Below, one piece after another: positions 38,825-53,040 of a stretch of DNA of 64,000 bases; position 1 is the first letter of the stretch, and the number at the start of each line of letters is the position of its first letter. Source of the stretch: Raphanus sativus (Eukaryota; Streptophyta; Magnoliopsida; Brassicales; Brassicaceae); assembly GCF_000801105.2 (NCBI RefSeq), contig NC_079518.1:9184106-9248105 (forward strand). Reading direction: 5' to 3'. Both the position numbers and the translations under genes were made by a program. Below the pieces are notes generated by a model. It was not told where the DNA came from, searched no databases, and saw nothing but the letters and a program-made list of their open reading frames with translations.

Positions 38825-39912
38825 CTAGGTGTTTTCCTGCACCATGTGCAGAAATAAAAGTTTTAAAATATAAATTTATTTTAAAATATAAATTTTGTTA
38901 ATTTTTGATTTTGTTAATTTTTGATTTTATTATTTGCTTACAATATACAATCTTAATTTAATCATATGTAAAATTTTAAGATTAAAAAAATATTTTTATT
39001 CAATGTATATTTAGTAATATACTAATATATATGTATATCTTTTGTAAAATATATTAAATCAAATTTTGTAAATGTAATAGAAAATTTTGTTAAGTGTATA
39101 ATTATCAAAACATAAAACTAAATAATTTTCTAAAATTTGTGGATCTTAAAAATAAACTAATAGTATTGGATTAGAAAATTACATTTAAAAACTGTATAAT
39201 TCTGAAGAATTGTTTTACTAATAATAATTATAAAATAAAATTAACTTTTGAAAAATCAAAAATAATATTATATTTCTATTTATAACATAATATTATTTAT
39301 TGCTATATTAATGATGATCTATGAGTTATTACCATATTTTAAAAATTTATTAAAAATACAAATCAACAATAAAAGTAAATGTCTATGTCACTATTTAAAG
39401 AAAATTATTTGAAAAAAAATATACTTATAAAAATATAGCTATTGCTATATTAATGATGATCTATTAGTTATTACCATATTTAAAAACTTACTAAAAATAC
39501 AAATCAACAATAAAAGTAAATGTCCATGTTACTATTTAATGAAAATTATTAATTTTTTAAAAATATACTTATAAAAATATAGCTAAATAATATTTCGAAA
39601 TTTTAATTATTATTATATTTTTATTTAATTTATTATTTATTTTTATATTAATTATGATATATAAATTATTACCATATTTTAAAAACTTACCTTAAATATA
39701 AATCAATATTAAATATAAATATGTCATAATTATCTATAAGTTATTATCATATTTTTTTAAAAATATCTTAAATATAAATCAACACTAAATGTAAATATCC
39801 ATGTCATAATTTATTTCAAACCATGTCATCAATGTTAATGTGTCATGTCATAATTTTTCTTTCAAAATTAATATGGTGATGACACATGTCAAAATCACTT
39901 CTCAAATATAGA
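38825..39912 (-). mobile_element. probable non-autonomous Helitron
   Basis: The 3' end on the minus strand is hairpin CTGCACATGGTGCAG, then GAAAACACCTAG at 38825 followed by T. The 5' end TCTATATTTGAGAAG lies at 39912. The 3' flank is correct, but the base before the 5' end is G rather than A, so this end is less certain. A second CTAG + GC-rich end (near 39922) suggests another element abuts it. The interior holds internal AT-rich direct repeats (39300-39780). Confidence 0.6.
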
Positions 39913-42900
39913 CTAGGAGATACTAGATGATAATCCGTGCAAATGAGTTTTTTTAACTATAATGTATTTAAATATTATAAATAATATATTAATAGTTTCT
40001 TTTATATTTTATTAAAGATAGACATTCGAATATCATTTGGTTCGGCTTAGTTATGTTCAATTCGGATCTTTGTAGATTTGGTTCGATAGGTTCAGATTTT
40101 TGCGGATTCAGTTTGAGTTCTCATAACAAATTTAATTTAAAAAAAAAAATTTCATATACAATTTTAATTTCTAAAAATCTAAAGAATAAAGATAATATAT
40201 AACATATAAATTTTAATAATGCATGTCAAAATACTCTTAACATAAAAATTAGTTTAATTTAAATATTTGGATAGAAAATTAATAGAAATTTTAATTATTT
40301 TTGATATTTTAAGTATCGTTTAGCTAGTTTAAACATGTATTTTATTTGTATTCGTTGTTAGTGGACTGGATTCTATTCGGATTTTTGGTTTCGATTTTTT
40401 TGACTACCCTTAATTTTTACTTTCTCAAAGTGAAAGAGAAATAAGCCTTTGCACGTGCATGCCATGTAGGCCACCGATCCAAATCAGATTTTCCTACAGT
40501 TTTGTCTTGTAGTATAAAAACAACGGGGGCCTTAAACATGGCATGTTCCGATTACTATTTTGAACGACAGCAGGGGTTTTCTTCTTTTATTTTTATTTTC
40601 TGTTAAAACTTTTTTTTTTGAACTGTTCTGATTTTCTGTTAAAACTTCTATTTTGCATTTAAGTGTAAGAACGCAATATCCAAAAAAAAAACTGGAAAAT
40701 ATAAAGTGTATATTGATGTATTTTAAAATTGTCTCTTGTGATGATAATTTAAATGATTGTCGTCTAAACAATTTGTTCTTATATTGGAAAATATAAAGTG
40801 TATATTGATGGATCTTTAATAACACTTCAATTTGTATCATATCTCTTTATATCTAAAATTCCTGTTGATTAATTAACAGATTTTTATTTGCATTTTTCAC
40901 TAAATAATGAAGTATTTCTCACTTAAACGAGAGTTTAATGAATTTTCTTTTTTAAAATAAAATATATCATTTTATCAAAAATAAAATAAGCTATACGTGT
41001 TTAGAAAGTCTATTACTGTATAATAATGCATAAATATATTTTTATGACATGTGGTTTTCATATTAATTCTTATAATGGCTTTTACAAAACAAATTTAATA
41101 AATTATACATAATTGAAATTTTGATAATTATATTTATTTAACAAAAATTTAATTTTTTTAAAACCACATAAATAATAAAAATAAAGTATCTATAAAATTA
41201 TATATTTAAAATTTTTAAATTTTAATTTCTTCCTATTTTAAAGACCTCATAAAAATATCTTTAGTTTCAAAAGTATATTTTTGTTCGTGTTTAAAAGGAA
41301 AATATCATATTTTCAAATCTAAAATTTAAATCAAAATGAATGAAATGAAATTAATCAGTTTTAATCTATTTAGAACAAAATAATAGTTATGGTTTATTTT
41401 TTAAAATATATATACAGACAATGAATAAGTATCGTGACTCTTATATTCAAAATCAAAAGTCTATTTAAGTCAGCAATATATTATTAAGAATAATTTTATA
41501 TTTATTATGCTTATAAATAACACACATAAAATTAATGAATAATGGAAAATAATATATTAATAAATTATAACGATTTAATCTAATTATAAATATTTATATA
41601 CATGCGTAAACTTTCAAAATACTAATGATTATATGTTCAACTACGTAACTTTTAAATGAAAACACTTTTCTATTTTTTCTCAAAATAACATATATCAAAT
41701 TAAATATATTATAAATCCAAAACAATTAAATAATTAAGTGTAACTAACAAAATTAATCTTATTTTAACCTATTCAGAATGAAATATTTATGGTTCATTTG
41801 AGATCTAGTGAATAAAGACAAGCTCACATACCTAAAAAATAATTGAAAGGATCAAATTATTTATAAGCAAAATCAGTTGTTTGCTTTTAAAAACTTTATA
41901 TTTTTCATATATATAAATTATAAAACAATTTAAAACTTATAAAGATAAAATAAAATATTAATCAACTAAAAATGAAAAAAATATTAATCAATTGTTATAA
42001 ATTATATATTTTGTAAATGTTTTTATCTATATGAGCACATAAAATTATCAAATACACATATATTTACGTTGACTATATACTATGTATATTTTTATTTATA
42101 ATAAAATAATGTATTATATTTATTTTTGAAAAATGCATAAAATAATATAATATATATACTGTATTATATGTATGTACCCTATATATACTCGAGTTGGATA
42201 ATATTTTTCTCCACCATCCACAAAAGTATAGTTGGCTTGCTTTATATGTGAGGAAAGTAATTAGAACTCAATGAGTGGAGAAAAAACTGTAATTGAAAAG
42301 TTAAAATATACTAAATAAGCTTTATATATTTATATGGAAGAGTGTTTAGAATCTGTGATTTGGTCACCCTTATTATTTTATATTGAGAGTGATGGATGGT
42401 TTTTCTATAACCATAGATATGGTCTACCAATTCAACTATTTTTATTTTATATAAGTGATATATGTGATATATATATATATATATATATTTGACATGGAGC
42501 ATATGGTAATTGTCATGGGGTTTTAATACCAAATAAAAGTTACTAGAAACAAACCTTGTTTCTGTTTATTTCTCGAATAAATAAACATAATTTAGATGAT
42601 ACATGTTGTGATTTGGATCCCAAATCCAAATTTAATTTTAAAACCTAACATTTTAGAACATTAAATAATTGGGGTCCAACATGATGTATACATTTATGTT
42701 TGATTTTTTTTAAATGATTTTTTATTAACCTATTATCTATTAAATAGACTATGTAAGTATTTAAGTTTTTTCTAACATCATTTAGATGTTTTTTCTGTTT
42801 GAAAAAACATCATTTAGATGTTTGGGACAAATGGTTAAGAAATAGTGTTCCGGTTATCCAATGATCATATTTTAGAAATAGTGTTCTAAATTTGAGGAAG

Positions 42901-43038
42901 AAATAGGAACGCCATTTAGAAGTTTAGAAAAGGGTCCATTTCAAGTACAAATTCACACATCCGAAAACAAATTCACGAACGACTACGGCAGCTTTATATT
43001 TTAATAGCGATATCTAGTTTGTAAGTCCTGCCAATACG
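39913..43038. other. gene-poor AT-rich DNA
   Basis: No coding sequence recognised. It includes a short GC-richer patch at 40440-40520 (GCACGTGCATGC) that could be a promoter remnant, long AT-rich tracts and an (AT)n run near 42467-42488. Probably decayed transposons. Confidence 0.5.
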
Positions 43039-43595
43039 TAGGGATGGGCAAAATATCCAAAAAAATTAATTCGATCCGTTATTCGTTTCGATTCGATCCA
43101 AAAAATTCAAATATCCGTAATTTAACGAATTAAAATAAATACTAAAATTCAATATTCATCAAAGACTAAGCAAATCACAAATACTAATATTTTAAGAAAT
43201 AAATATCAGATCTGATCCGTTATATACATATATATATATATACATGTTTATAAAATTATATAATATATATACTTTTATATATATCTCTATAAAAGTTTTA
43301 TAATGGTTTTATTCACTAAATTAATTATTTAGTTATTAAAAATTTTGAAAGTATGTAATTTTTTAAAAAAAATGTAATGAAATATTATTATTTTATATCA
43401 GAATTTCTTCTTCTTTTTTTTTTTACAGATCGAATCGGATATCCGGCGAAAATTCGGATATTTGCGGATATCCGGAACACCGGATATCCAAAAAGTTACG
43501 GATCAGATCGAATCGAAAAATTGAATATTCGTAAGGAATGGACCGGATCACGGACATCCTTAAAACTCCGGATATCTATTCCGTGCTTACCTCTA
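43039..43595. mobile_element. hAT-type MITE, same family as 24899-25478
   Basis: The ends TAGGGATGGGCA and, inverted, TAGAGGTAAGCA are flanked by CCAATACG (43031-43038) and CTAATACG (43596-43603), an 8-bp duplication with one change. The interior carries the same ATTCGATCC and GGATATCCGG blocks as the copy in the DEFL gene 3 intron. Confidence 0.8.
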
Positions 43596-45964
43596 CTAAT
43601 ACGCGACAGATATGTCGGCTTCATTCCTTTTAAAAAGGATTATCTTTTCCTTTTTAATATTTTTTGCTTAGAAATTTCTTTGCTTTACGAACAATTATTG
43701 GTCTTTTCTTTAATTCAACACTAAAAGTGAAAACTAAATTTGATCAAAATATATATAACTTCTAAAGTTAGGGAGATTCATGGGATAATTTTTTAAAAAC
43801 AAATTATTTGAGTGTCCATTGACCGTAAAAATTGTTTTTGGATAATTCCTCAAAACAGTGACAGTTAAACGAACTGATGTAGTAATTCACTGAAAATAAC
43901 TTTTTAGCAACATTTGATTGAAACGAAACATACAATAATATATATGATAGTCTCCAAGATTAACTGCAACTTAACAAAAGTAATTAAAATAACAAAACGA
44001 TCATATGATAACTGAAAATAAAACTTTCTCAAAAAAGATAACTGAAAATAAACGTAGAGGTTCGTAAAAATAAAGAGTTTTTATTTGTAAATAAGTAGTT
44101 TGATTTAATATTTGTACTTCCTTTGTTTTAATCAAATACTCGTTCTATCAAGTATTCGAGAAAAAATAGTACTTGCAAATTATTTGACTTGCTATTTGGC
44201 AAAATCAAATATGTATGTCATAAAAAGAAATAGTTGAGACGTATCAATACAATTAAAACATAAGTTTTTTTAAGATACTCATGATCTTTCAAATATTTAC
44301 AGAACTACCACTACTTATTAATTTAAAATTATATTTATTTAAACAAAACAAAAGATTCCTAAAACTACTCCACATGAAAATAATATAATTAAAAGAGAAG
44401 ATTTTTTTTTGAAAAAAATATCCTTGATTTGTTTTCTTTAAATAACTAAATATCAATATATCATAAATTTTAAATTCCCTAACTAACTAGATTGTCATGT
44501 GTATATGACTTTATTCATATATATTCTACGTACGAGTAAAAAAAAATTCTTTTTGAAAAGAAGTAACAGTTTTTTTTTATTTGGACGTAAATTTTTCAAT
44601 TTACTTATATGATCTTTAGTTACTGTTTGTTCTTAAAATAAGGACAAACGTATTGCCTATGATTAATTTATACATCAAACAAAATGGTTACGTTAGGAAA
44701 AAGAATACAATAATCGAATAGTACAATAAGAAATAAAGTATCTAATAGTATTTTCACTTTATATTATAATCTTTGCTATAAGATAAAAACATTTGAATGA
44801 ATAAATATTAATCAAATTTTAGATACGATTATAAAATATGAAATAAAACAAACTATAGTATAATAAGTTTTTTTGTTTGATATATTCTTAAATTATAGAA
44901 CTCATGTCTAAAGTTTATTGTATTAAATATATAATATAAGCATTGTTTTTAAAAGTAAATCCATATCTTATACTAAGATATTTTTAAAAAAATCTTGTGC
45001 AATATATCTTTCCAAAAATACTTGAATGTTATAGATAAAATAGTTATATATTTATGATTTAAAGCAATCATTTTATTTTAAAATTTCACAATATATATAT
45101 ATACATACATATATATTATTTTACGCATCATTTCTATTACAGTCTTTAGTGCTTGGCAAAAAAATAAAAAAAACAAATCCAATCTGAAAAAAATAGTATA
45201 GAACCCGAACCAAAACTGGTTAAATATTTGAATGAGTTCAAAATGTTATATTTAGACAATTAGAACTAAAGCCGAACCATACTGGAATATTCCAGGTATC
45301 CAAATATATATATATATATATGAATTCTATTTATATTCTTAAATATATTAGTTACTTTAAAAATTAATATCCAAAAAAAATTCAAAATAGAAGATACTTT
45401 GAAAATTTCCAAAATATTTGAAAATATATAATAATAGTTAAAAGTAAATATCTAAAATTTAATATTTGAAAATATATAATAATAGTTAAAAGTAAATATC
45501 TAAAATTTTATACAATACTCAAAACATCAAAAATACTTAAAATATCTAATGATTCTCTATACAAATTTCAAGCCATACCAATTTTTATGTTAAGTTTATG
45601 TATTTAATATTTTTACTTTTAGAATTAAAAAAGTTTACAATCTATATGAATTTCAAAATTTTAAAATAGTTTAAACGGGTTATCCAAAACCGAACTAATC
45701 CCGCAAAAATCTGAACCGAACCTGAACCAAAATTATAAATACTGAATAGGACTAAAATTTTAAATCTCGAAAACCAAACCGAACTCGAATAATCAAATAG
45801 CCACTCTCCATATCTTTCATTCATGTATATACATCTTTTACAAACATCATTTACATATTCATCTCAAAATCTCTTTTAGTTTAATGATAAAGATTTTTTT
45901 TTTCAAATGTCACTATAGTTTTCATAAAATAAAAATTAGAATTATATTTTCGAAAAATTAAATT
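43596..45964. other. gene-poor AT-rich DNA
   Basis: No gene. It contains a direct repeat of about 50 bp around 45415-45510 (AAAATATATAATAATAGTTA twice) and stretches with CCGAACC-type words also seen near 21420-21540 and 51060-51490, suggesting shared transposon ancestry. Confidence 0.5.
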
Positions 45965-45995
45965 CTGCGCTTTGAAAGCGCGGATCAAAATCTAG
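45965..45995 (+). mobile_element. Helitron 3' terminus
   Basis: A hairpin built on GCGCTTT/AAAGCGC is followed by GGATCAAAATCTAG and then T. The end is the same as the 3' ends at 21692 and 51568 (TCAAAATCTAG). The 5' end was not located. Confidence 0.65.
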
Positions 45996-46310
45996 TTATT
46001 AATTAATATGCTTATTTCTTATTTATAAAGGCGTGTCAACTTAGATTACGTTGAATGGATTGTGATTATTCAGTTATATACATAGCCACAAAGATATGTA
46101 CGTACATTCCCCACGAAACATCTAAAAAGAAATCTCTTACATTATTAATTAAATGATTTTATTCATGATATAGACACACATATATATCGTTTCTTTTGTA
46201 GTTACTTTTCAAAATTCACTTTTGTGGTACTGAAGTACTACACATTAGAAAAAAAAAAGTACTACACATTACACAACAATATAATTGGGTTGATACCCAA
46301 TCATTCCAGG

Positions 46311-47099
46311 AAGGATTGGGCATAAATTAGATACTTGCAAAATTTTCAGGTATTTACGACTTGATTTGACGTGTTCGAATAGTTTGATTTAATACTTGTA
46401 CTTGCTTTGTTTTAATCTAATACTCGGTTTATCAAGTATTCCAGAAAAAAATAGTAATTGCAAATTATTTAACTTGTTATTTGGCAAAATCAAATATGTA
46501 TCTATAAAAATATTGATTATATTTAATTACATAAACAAAAATAAATAAAAGAAATATTTTTAATGAGCAACAAGTAACTTTTAACGAGTACTAAGTACTT
46601 TTCAACAAGTAATAAAATTTTGTACCAGATAACAAATATTTTCTAAAACACGTACTGAGTGATAAATAAATAGACAAGTATCAAGGTAACTAGTATTAAT
46701 AAAATAACAATACTTTATATTTGGTCAGGATTTGCAAGTATAGTAAAATTTGTTGATAACTAGACAATATCAAGTATTCGGTTTTTTAAGGTAAGTATAT
46801 ATTCTTTCCATTTCAAAATGTTTACATATTTTATTTTTTTCACATATATTAATAAAATATATTAAATATGTATATTTTTGTGATTATATTTTTCATAATT
46901 TTAAACCAATAAAAATTCAATAAATACAATTAAATTTTTTGAAATTTACAATTAGTAAATAAAACATGCGTTAGAAATATAAAAAATAAATCTTTTTAAA
47001 ACAAATTTTTTTTCTAAAATATGTAACTTTATGAAATAGAGGGAGTATGAGGCAAATACCAAATACAAGTCAAATAGCAATTAATAATGTCCAGCCCTA
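46311..47099. mobile_element. hAT-type element with nested MITE
   Basis: A perfect 8-bp duplication ATTCCAGG (46303-46310, 47100-47107) flanks ends AAGGATTGGGCA and GTCCAGCCCTA, which pair as degenerate hAT termini. Inside lies a second, smaller MITE (46800-47047). No coding sequence. Confidence 0.8.
46800..47047. mobile_element. small MITE nested in hAT element
   Basis: Begins TATTCTTTCCATTTCA and ends TGAAATAGAGGGAGTA, an imperfect inverted repeat. The interior resembles the copy at 12800-13073. Confidence 0.65.
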
Positions 47100-47107
47100 A
47101 TTCCAGG

Positions 47108-49373
47108 TTACTATCAAGTCTACCGAGTTTGATTCTGTGGTTTATCTCCAACTTTAGTCTTCTTAAAAATGAATAAAGGTAAATAAATAGTATGAGCTAT
47201 GAGAAGTGTCATTTACAAAAAAAAAAGCTAATGTGAAGTGCTTAAATAATTTTGAGGAAAAAAGATGATCGAGGAAGACAAGAAAGAGGAATTTGGTGCT
47301 TGGTGTTTGTTTGCAAGCATTAAATGATAAAAAGAAAGCTGTTAGAAAATATTAAAAATCTTTGCAAAAAAAAAATATTAAAAATGGAGAGAATAATTAT
47401 GGGAAGAAACGACACATCCTCTCCGACAAAGATTTGGAAGCGTGTTTTTTTTTAAGGATTTGGAAGCGTGTTAGAAAGAACACTCAAAAACATATTGAAA
47501 TCGGAAGAACCAAATTTGACTCTGGACCAAATGCATTCTCTGGCTTTGGTAAACTAATATTGTGAGTTTCTATAATAGGTTGATATTTTGAAATATTTGG
47601 ATACAAATATGAAATAAAATCAAACTTCATTTTCATAAACAATTATTCTTTTTAGGCAATGATTATTAATCACCATATTTTTTGTTCTGATTTATTTTTT
47701 TCTCTTTATGAAAATAAAAACAATAAACAATTAATAAAATAAATTAATTCTCTTTAATATATGTAAAGCCCAAAACATCAATCAATTAGATATAGAAGGA
47801 GTAATATAGTTCAAATTAAATTAAACTGTATAAAACATAAATTCGTAACCCTCTATCAATATTTATAGACTAGTTTGCACCATTATAGATACTATCGCTC
47901 GATGTAAATATTTGTTACTTCTAACTTTTCACATAATACCATATAATCATGAATATAATATTTGTAAAGACTGAAGAAACTTATTTTTATGTATAAATAG
48001 AGAGAGATATTTGAGAAGAAGTTAAATGTATAACTATAGCTTATATGTTAGGATAAATGAACTCATTACTTAAATCTGAACTTCAAGATTAAAAGTAGCA
48101 ACTTTATCCAAGTTAGATATCTATATATATTACTATTTTTTCTATTTGAATTTAAGAAATTCTCACGCCAAAAAAAAAGAATTTAAGAATTTCTAGACCA
48201 AAAACTCGTATTTTGTTTAGACCAGGTACAAAAACCAGTGGCTAAATTCCCTCTCTACAGGTGATGAAATTTAGACCTAGCATTTATACCTTAAGAAAAA
48301 AGTTTACCGGTAGATATAGCAGCTCCGAGTAAATACCTATATATTTCCATCTTGATCTCTAACTAGACTTTGATATGTGAGTCCGCGCGAACATATTTTT
48401 TAAAAAATATGTTAATATTTATTTTTCATGGTACTATTATATATAATATATATAATTAATCTTATTTATACATACTATCAATATAAATAATCACATATAT
48501 TATATTTTTAAAATTTAATATGAAGTATAAAATCTTTAATTTAAGTTAGTTTTTGAAACTAGGATTTGTATTTTATTTTTATTCAATTATTGAAAACATT
48601 ATTTACAATAGTTATTAGAAAATATTCTAGTAAAGTTTTTTTTGATTATATGTATATTTTAAATCAATTTTTGATATAAATCAAATTTAAATTATTATTT
48701 TGATTTGAAATATGTATACAAAATTTAAATTGTGTTTTATGATTATTTTAGACAAAAAATGTTTTTAGATAATTAAATTTAGTCATTTTCATATATTTAA
48801 TATCCAATGCTAGATTCATATTGATATAAATCAATTTTAAATTATTACGGCCATTTTCATATATTTTAGACAAAAGATGTTTTAGTGATATTGATGCTAC
48901 TGTTAGATTCATATTTCATTATTAAATTTATTTAATACCCGATCAGCTAAAAGTATCTTTGGCCATGGTACATGATCTAGTTTTCAGTTGCGTCTAATTG
49001 GAAATGTAGATTTTATCTGCTAAATTATTCTTGTAAATGTGCGAATAAATGAACACTATTATGAGTTTCAGTTTATGTATTAGTATAGACATATGAAATA
49101 CTTATTAACAAGTATAGTATTTGCTTAACAAGTACTAGTATTAGTACATATATTATATTTTCTGACACGTATATTGTATCTTTTACAAGTAGATGTAAGA
49201 ATTTCTTGGAAATTGAAATCACTTAGGAGGAGAATATTAGGGATCTCCAAACCCTCCGTTACAAAAAAAAAAAAAAAAATCTCCAAACCCTAGAACATCG
49301 ACTAGTTCGAGAAATTGGTCATCTTCCTTGTATGCAATAAAAGAAAAATCATAATTGTAATTTTATAAAAAAA
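47108..49373. other. gene-poor AT-rich DNA with a possible Helitron end
   Basis: No gene recognised. At 48363 a minus-strand Helitron-like 3' end is visible (GCGCGGAC, then ATCAAAGTCTAG and T), but its hairpin is weak. The rest is AT-rich. Confidence 0.4.
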
Positions 49374-49387
49374 ATCGTTCACGCTTA

Positions 49388-50241
49388 ATTTAAAAATATT
49401 CGGATTTCTTTCTAGAGCAAATCCGACAAAATTGAGATTTTCGGCCGACGGATTTGGCTTCCATAGGCACCATCGGTCCGGTCTTGAGTTTTCTGTTAGT
49501 TTCTTTTCTGTGCATATCTGTTTTTTTTTCTTTGGGCTTTGGTTTTTATAACCGGTCTTTGATTTCGGGAGATGAAGGTTTGCGCAGCTCCACCGTCGCT
49601 GGCTTTCGACCTCGGGGATATAAGCTTTCTCAACCGAGCCTCTTCGACTTTTGTTACTTTCTGGTTTGGTGCTCTCTTCGGTGTTCTAGTTTCGTTTTTA
49701 GCGGATGAAATCTTGATATGGCTTTGATTGAAGCTTTCCAGCGGTAGGGCTATGGTAGAGAAGAAGCAGGAGAAGGGTGTGGTTTACAGTTGCCAGTGTT
49801 TGCTAAGATGAATCCAAATGAGATCTCGGTTTAAACTTGATGAAGCTCTTCGATGGAAAGAGTGTGGGCGGCGATGTTGGATGCGGTGGTTTGTCTCCGG
49901 CGTGTCTCGGCGATTTGTCTCCAGCGTGTCTCTGTGAAACAAGTTTAATTTCGTTTTCCTCCGGTGAAAATCTCGGTCTTTGGATCACGAAGTGGTGACT
50001 AGGTGACGCGTGTCTCATGCAACCGGTGGTTTTTACACGTGGACGGTCATGCGTAACTCATTGAAAGCGTGGTTTGTGTGACGTCGCTTGGATGTGTGGT
50101 TTGGAAAGGCCGAGAATAGTGTGCCCTTATGTCGGGCTATTGTTGTTTTTTTAGTTGGGCCTACTGAATCTTGTTGTAACGAGTTGGGTTTGATCATGTT
50201 GGACCTTGACCCTTTAATAATTTAATAGTTGGGAAAAAAAA
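49388..50241 (+). mobile_element. GC-rich retroposon with A-tail
   Basis: An 854-bp insert ends TTTAATAATTTAATAGTTGGG plus A9 and is flanked by ATCGTTCACGCTTA (49374-49387) and ATCTTTCACGCTTA (50242-50255), a 14-bp duplication with one change. Short frames inside (49454-49708 +, 49803-50018 -) have no known domain. It is similar in style to 14628-15672 but not clearly the same family. Confidence 0.75.
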
Positions 50242-50340
50242 ATCTTTCACGCTTAGATATTCGAGTTCCATTTCTGTGCAGTCATACACAATGCTCTCGT
50301 CATCTTATGCGTACTCAACAAATCTTTTTATTACATCTAA

Positions 50341-51568
50341 TCTATATTATTAAAACTAAAGTACAAATTGAGTTTGTTTGGAAACATGGATAACAATTTT
50401 TAAAAAAATGTTTGTTTGGAAATTTGGATAGCAGTTAAAAAAAGTTTGTTTGAAAACATGAATATCAGTTTAAAAAATAGGTTTGTTTGGAAACATGAAT
50501 ATCAATTTAAAAAAGAGGTTTGTTTTGAAACATGAATAGCAATATAAAAAGATATAATGTTGTTTGAAAACACATATAGCAGTATATTAAGAAAAGAATG
50601 AATTTATCTTATTAAGAAAAATTGGAAATCTATTATATTATGAGAAACTATATATTTGGGTCAACTTTAAAATATACGAAAATTAGTTAATCCAATTATC
50701 TAAAAATATCATTGGTCTATAATAATCATAAAAAAAATTTAATATATATATATATATTTCAAATCAAAATAGTAATTTTAAGTTCATTTATTTCAAAAAT
50801 TGATTCAACATATAAATATATTCAAAAATTTATTTTTGCTAAAATATTTTCCAATAACCATTATTGAAAAATCTTTTCAATATATATATAAGAAAAATAC
50901 AATAAAAAGTCAAATTTCATATACCAACTTAATTTATGATTTTTTTATTTCACATTAAATTTTTAAAATATGATATATGTGATTATTTATATGATAGTAC
51001 GCATAAAATACTATTAATTATATGTTTACTCTGGTTTTAAAGGAAAAAAATAGATCGTAAATTAGGGGTGGGCGTTCGGGTTTGGTTCGGGTCAAAGATT
51101 TCAGTCACATATAAATTGGTTGATTTAAATATTTGAATAGAGAATCAATAATTATTTTATATATTTTAGTGTTTTGATTATACTTTAACGATTTTAGATA
51201 TTTGCATATGACTATTTATATATATTATCAATTATTTAAACCAACTTAAAAGTATCAGATATATTCTGGATGTTTTTAAATATATTAAATCTAAAATATA
51301 TATAAGTATATAAATCTATTTTGAATATGTTCGGGTATCTAAAATATTTTGATTCGAATCGGATTCGTCAGTTCTCTAAATATCAACATTTTGATTAATT
51401 TAGATATTGAATCAATTTCGGTTCGGGTTTGGTACTTCTTTTTGGATCGGGATCGGTTCGATTTTTTGGATTCGGATTTTTGTCCAACTCTAATATTGAC
51501 ATGGAAAATAAATAACAACATATTTTATAGAAAATACAATCCGCACGAACGTGCGGGTCAAAATCTAG
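50341..51568 (+). mobile_element. non-autonomous Helitron
   Basis: 5' end TCTATATTATTAAAAC after an A; 3' end hairpin CCGCACG/CGTGCGG, then GTCAAAATCTAG and T at 51569. 1228 bp with no coding capacity. Inside, 51064-51491 looks like a degenerate hAT-like insert (TAGGGGTGGGC ... GTCCAACTCTA) without a clear duplication. Confidence 0.9.
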
Positions 51569-51744
51569 TTATTTCTTAAAATCAATTTCCTCAATTTTTT
51601 GTAGAACAATTTTCCTCGATTTAAACTAGTGGTGTATATATGGCCACATTCATATATGCCATTTTTAATCCCCCCCCTGTTATGGTTGATAAAGAAACGT
51701 ACAGTTGTTTATGTATATATAAATGCATACAAAACTACAATTAA

Positions 51745-53040
51745 GAATATCTCCAACAAGTATTCTTATTTTTCTGAATGAGTGAACCGCAAAATAAAGG
51801 TTTTAAAGGGTAAATTGCTCCAATAAAGAATTTTAAATTTTTTCATTTTTTCCACCAACTCTCTTTTCACAAATATTGATTATCTGTCTTGGAGAATTTT
51901 AACAAAACTCGAGGATCATTGATTCACATATATTTTATGATATATTTAGAAAGAAAGAAATAATAAAGTTTTCAGCAATTTAGATGTGGATCCTAGGGAT
52001 ACTCTTCAACTGGCGGAAACAGAATCAAAGCTTTGACTGAAGCACAAATATTACCTATGCCGGTAACAGATCGCTAACAACCGAGTTTCTCGTCCATTCC
52101 ATAACGTTGGTATTTTCTGGATGGGTCTTAGAAAGAAAATGAAGAGTTTTCAGACCAGGAATGGTATAATACCCTTTAAGGTTTTGCGGGTTTAATGGGA
52201 CTGGGAGCAAGAAATGTAAAGGCTTCTCTTTCACTTCTTTGAAAGCATTACTTTGGGCAACAAAATATATGCAGAATTTGCATCAGTTTCATGTCACATT
52301 TACAACAGATTGTTCTCATTCGGTAAAGATGGTGTCAGAACCAGAAAAATGACATGCGTTTGCAACTTATTTGGCAGATATAAAGACATTGTAAGAAAAC
52401 TTTCATAACTCAGAAATCATTTATGTCCTGCGCACGCAAAATTTGAAGGCCGATAATTTAGCACGTTTTGCTAGGAAACAAACATCATTTATCGTGCACA
52501 TGGATGCAGAGCTACCAATCTGGTTTACAGAATCTATATGAGTCTGTAAAAGTCGATGATAAAATAAGTATTTATAATTAATTGATATTACAGCTGATGA
52601 TTAAATTTAAAATATTATACTAAAATGTAACACATAATATTTGTAGCTGATCTATGAATATTTTGATCTCACCAAATGAGTAGATGCTTAATTTTTTTAA
52701 TGAAAGTGTGGCAATTGAGTATAAGTAATATTTCTATTTTACATAATACTATTTTATATTAATAATTTGATTTTAATTTAACATATTTTTATATTTTATG
52801 TACTAATAATATATATTTAAATATATATTTAAATATTTATCTGAAATATAACTAAGGATTAAATGATACAAATCAATGCCCCAAAAAAATGATGCAAATC
52901 AATGTTAGTAGAATTATATGTAAGTTACACAATTATAGGAGAAAATTATTAATGTTTTTATGTTTTGAAAAGTAAAACTTTGAAAATTTAGAGTCAAAAT
53001 CTCAAAATTCGTGAATTTTACAGGTTTACTAAAGATGCTC
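51745..53040. mobile_element. Harbinger-like MITE interrupted by LINE remnant
   Basis: Ends GAATATCTCCAACA and AAAGATGCTC resemble the inverted termini of the element at 10489-11175. TAA flanks both ends (51742-51744, 53041-53043). A LINE RNase H remnant lies inside, so I read this as a MITE split by an insertion, or two unrelated ends by chance. Confidence 0.45.
51975..52541 (+). mobile_element. LINE RNase H remnant
   Basis: The plus-strand frame near the end reads LKADNLARFARKQTSFIVHMD...AELPIWFTES and then TGA at 52539, the typical C-terminus of the RNase H domain of plant L1-like elements. Earlier parts (RDTLQLAETES) are also in the family style but are broken by stops. No reverse transcriptase is left. 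Confidence 0.65.

Noticed and set aside
51064..51491. hAT element inside the Helitron at 50341-51568
   Set aside because: The ends look hAT-like, but no matching 8-bp duplication is visible, so it is mentioned only within the Helitron entry.
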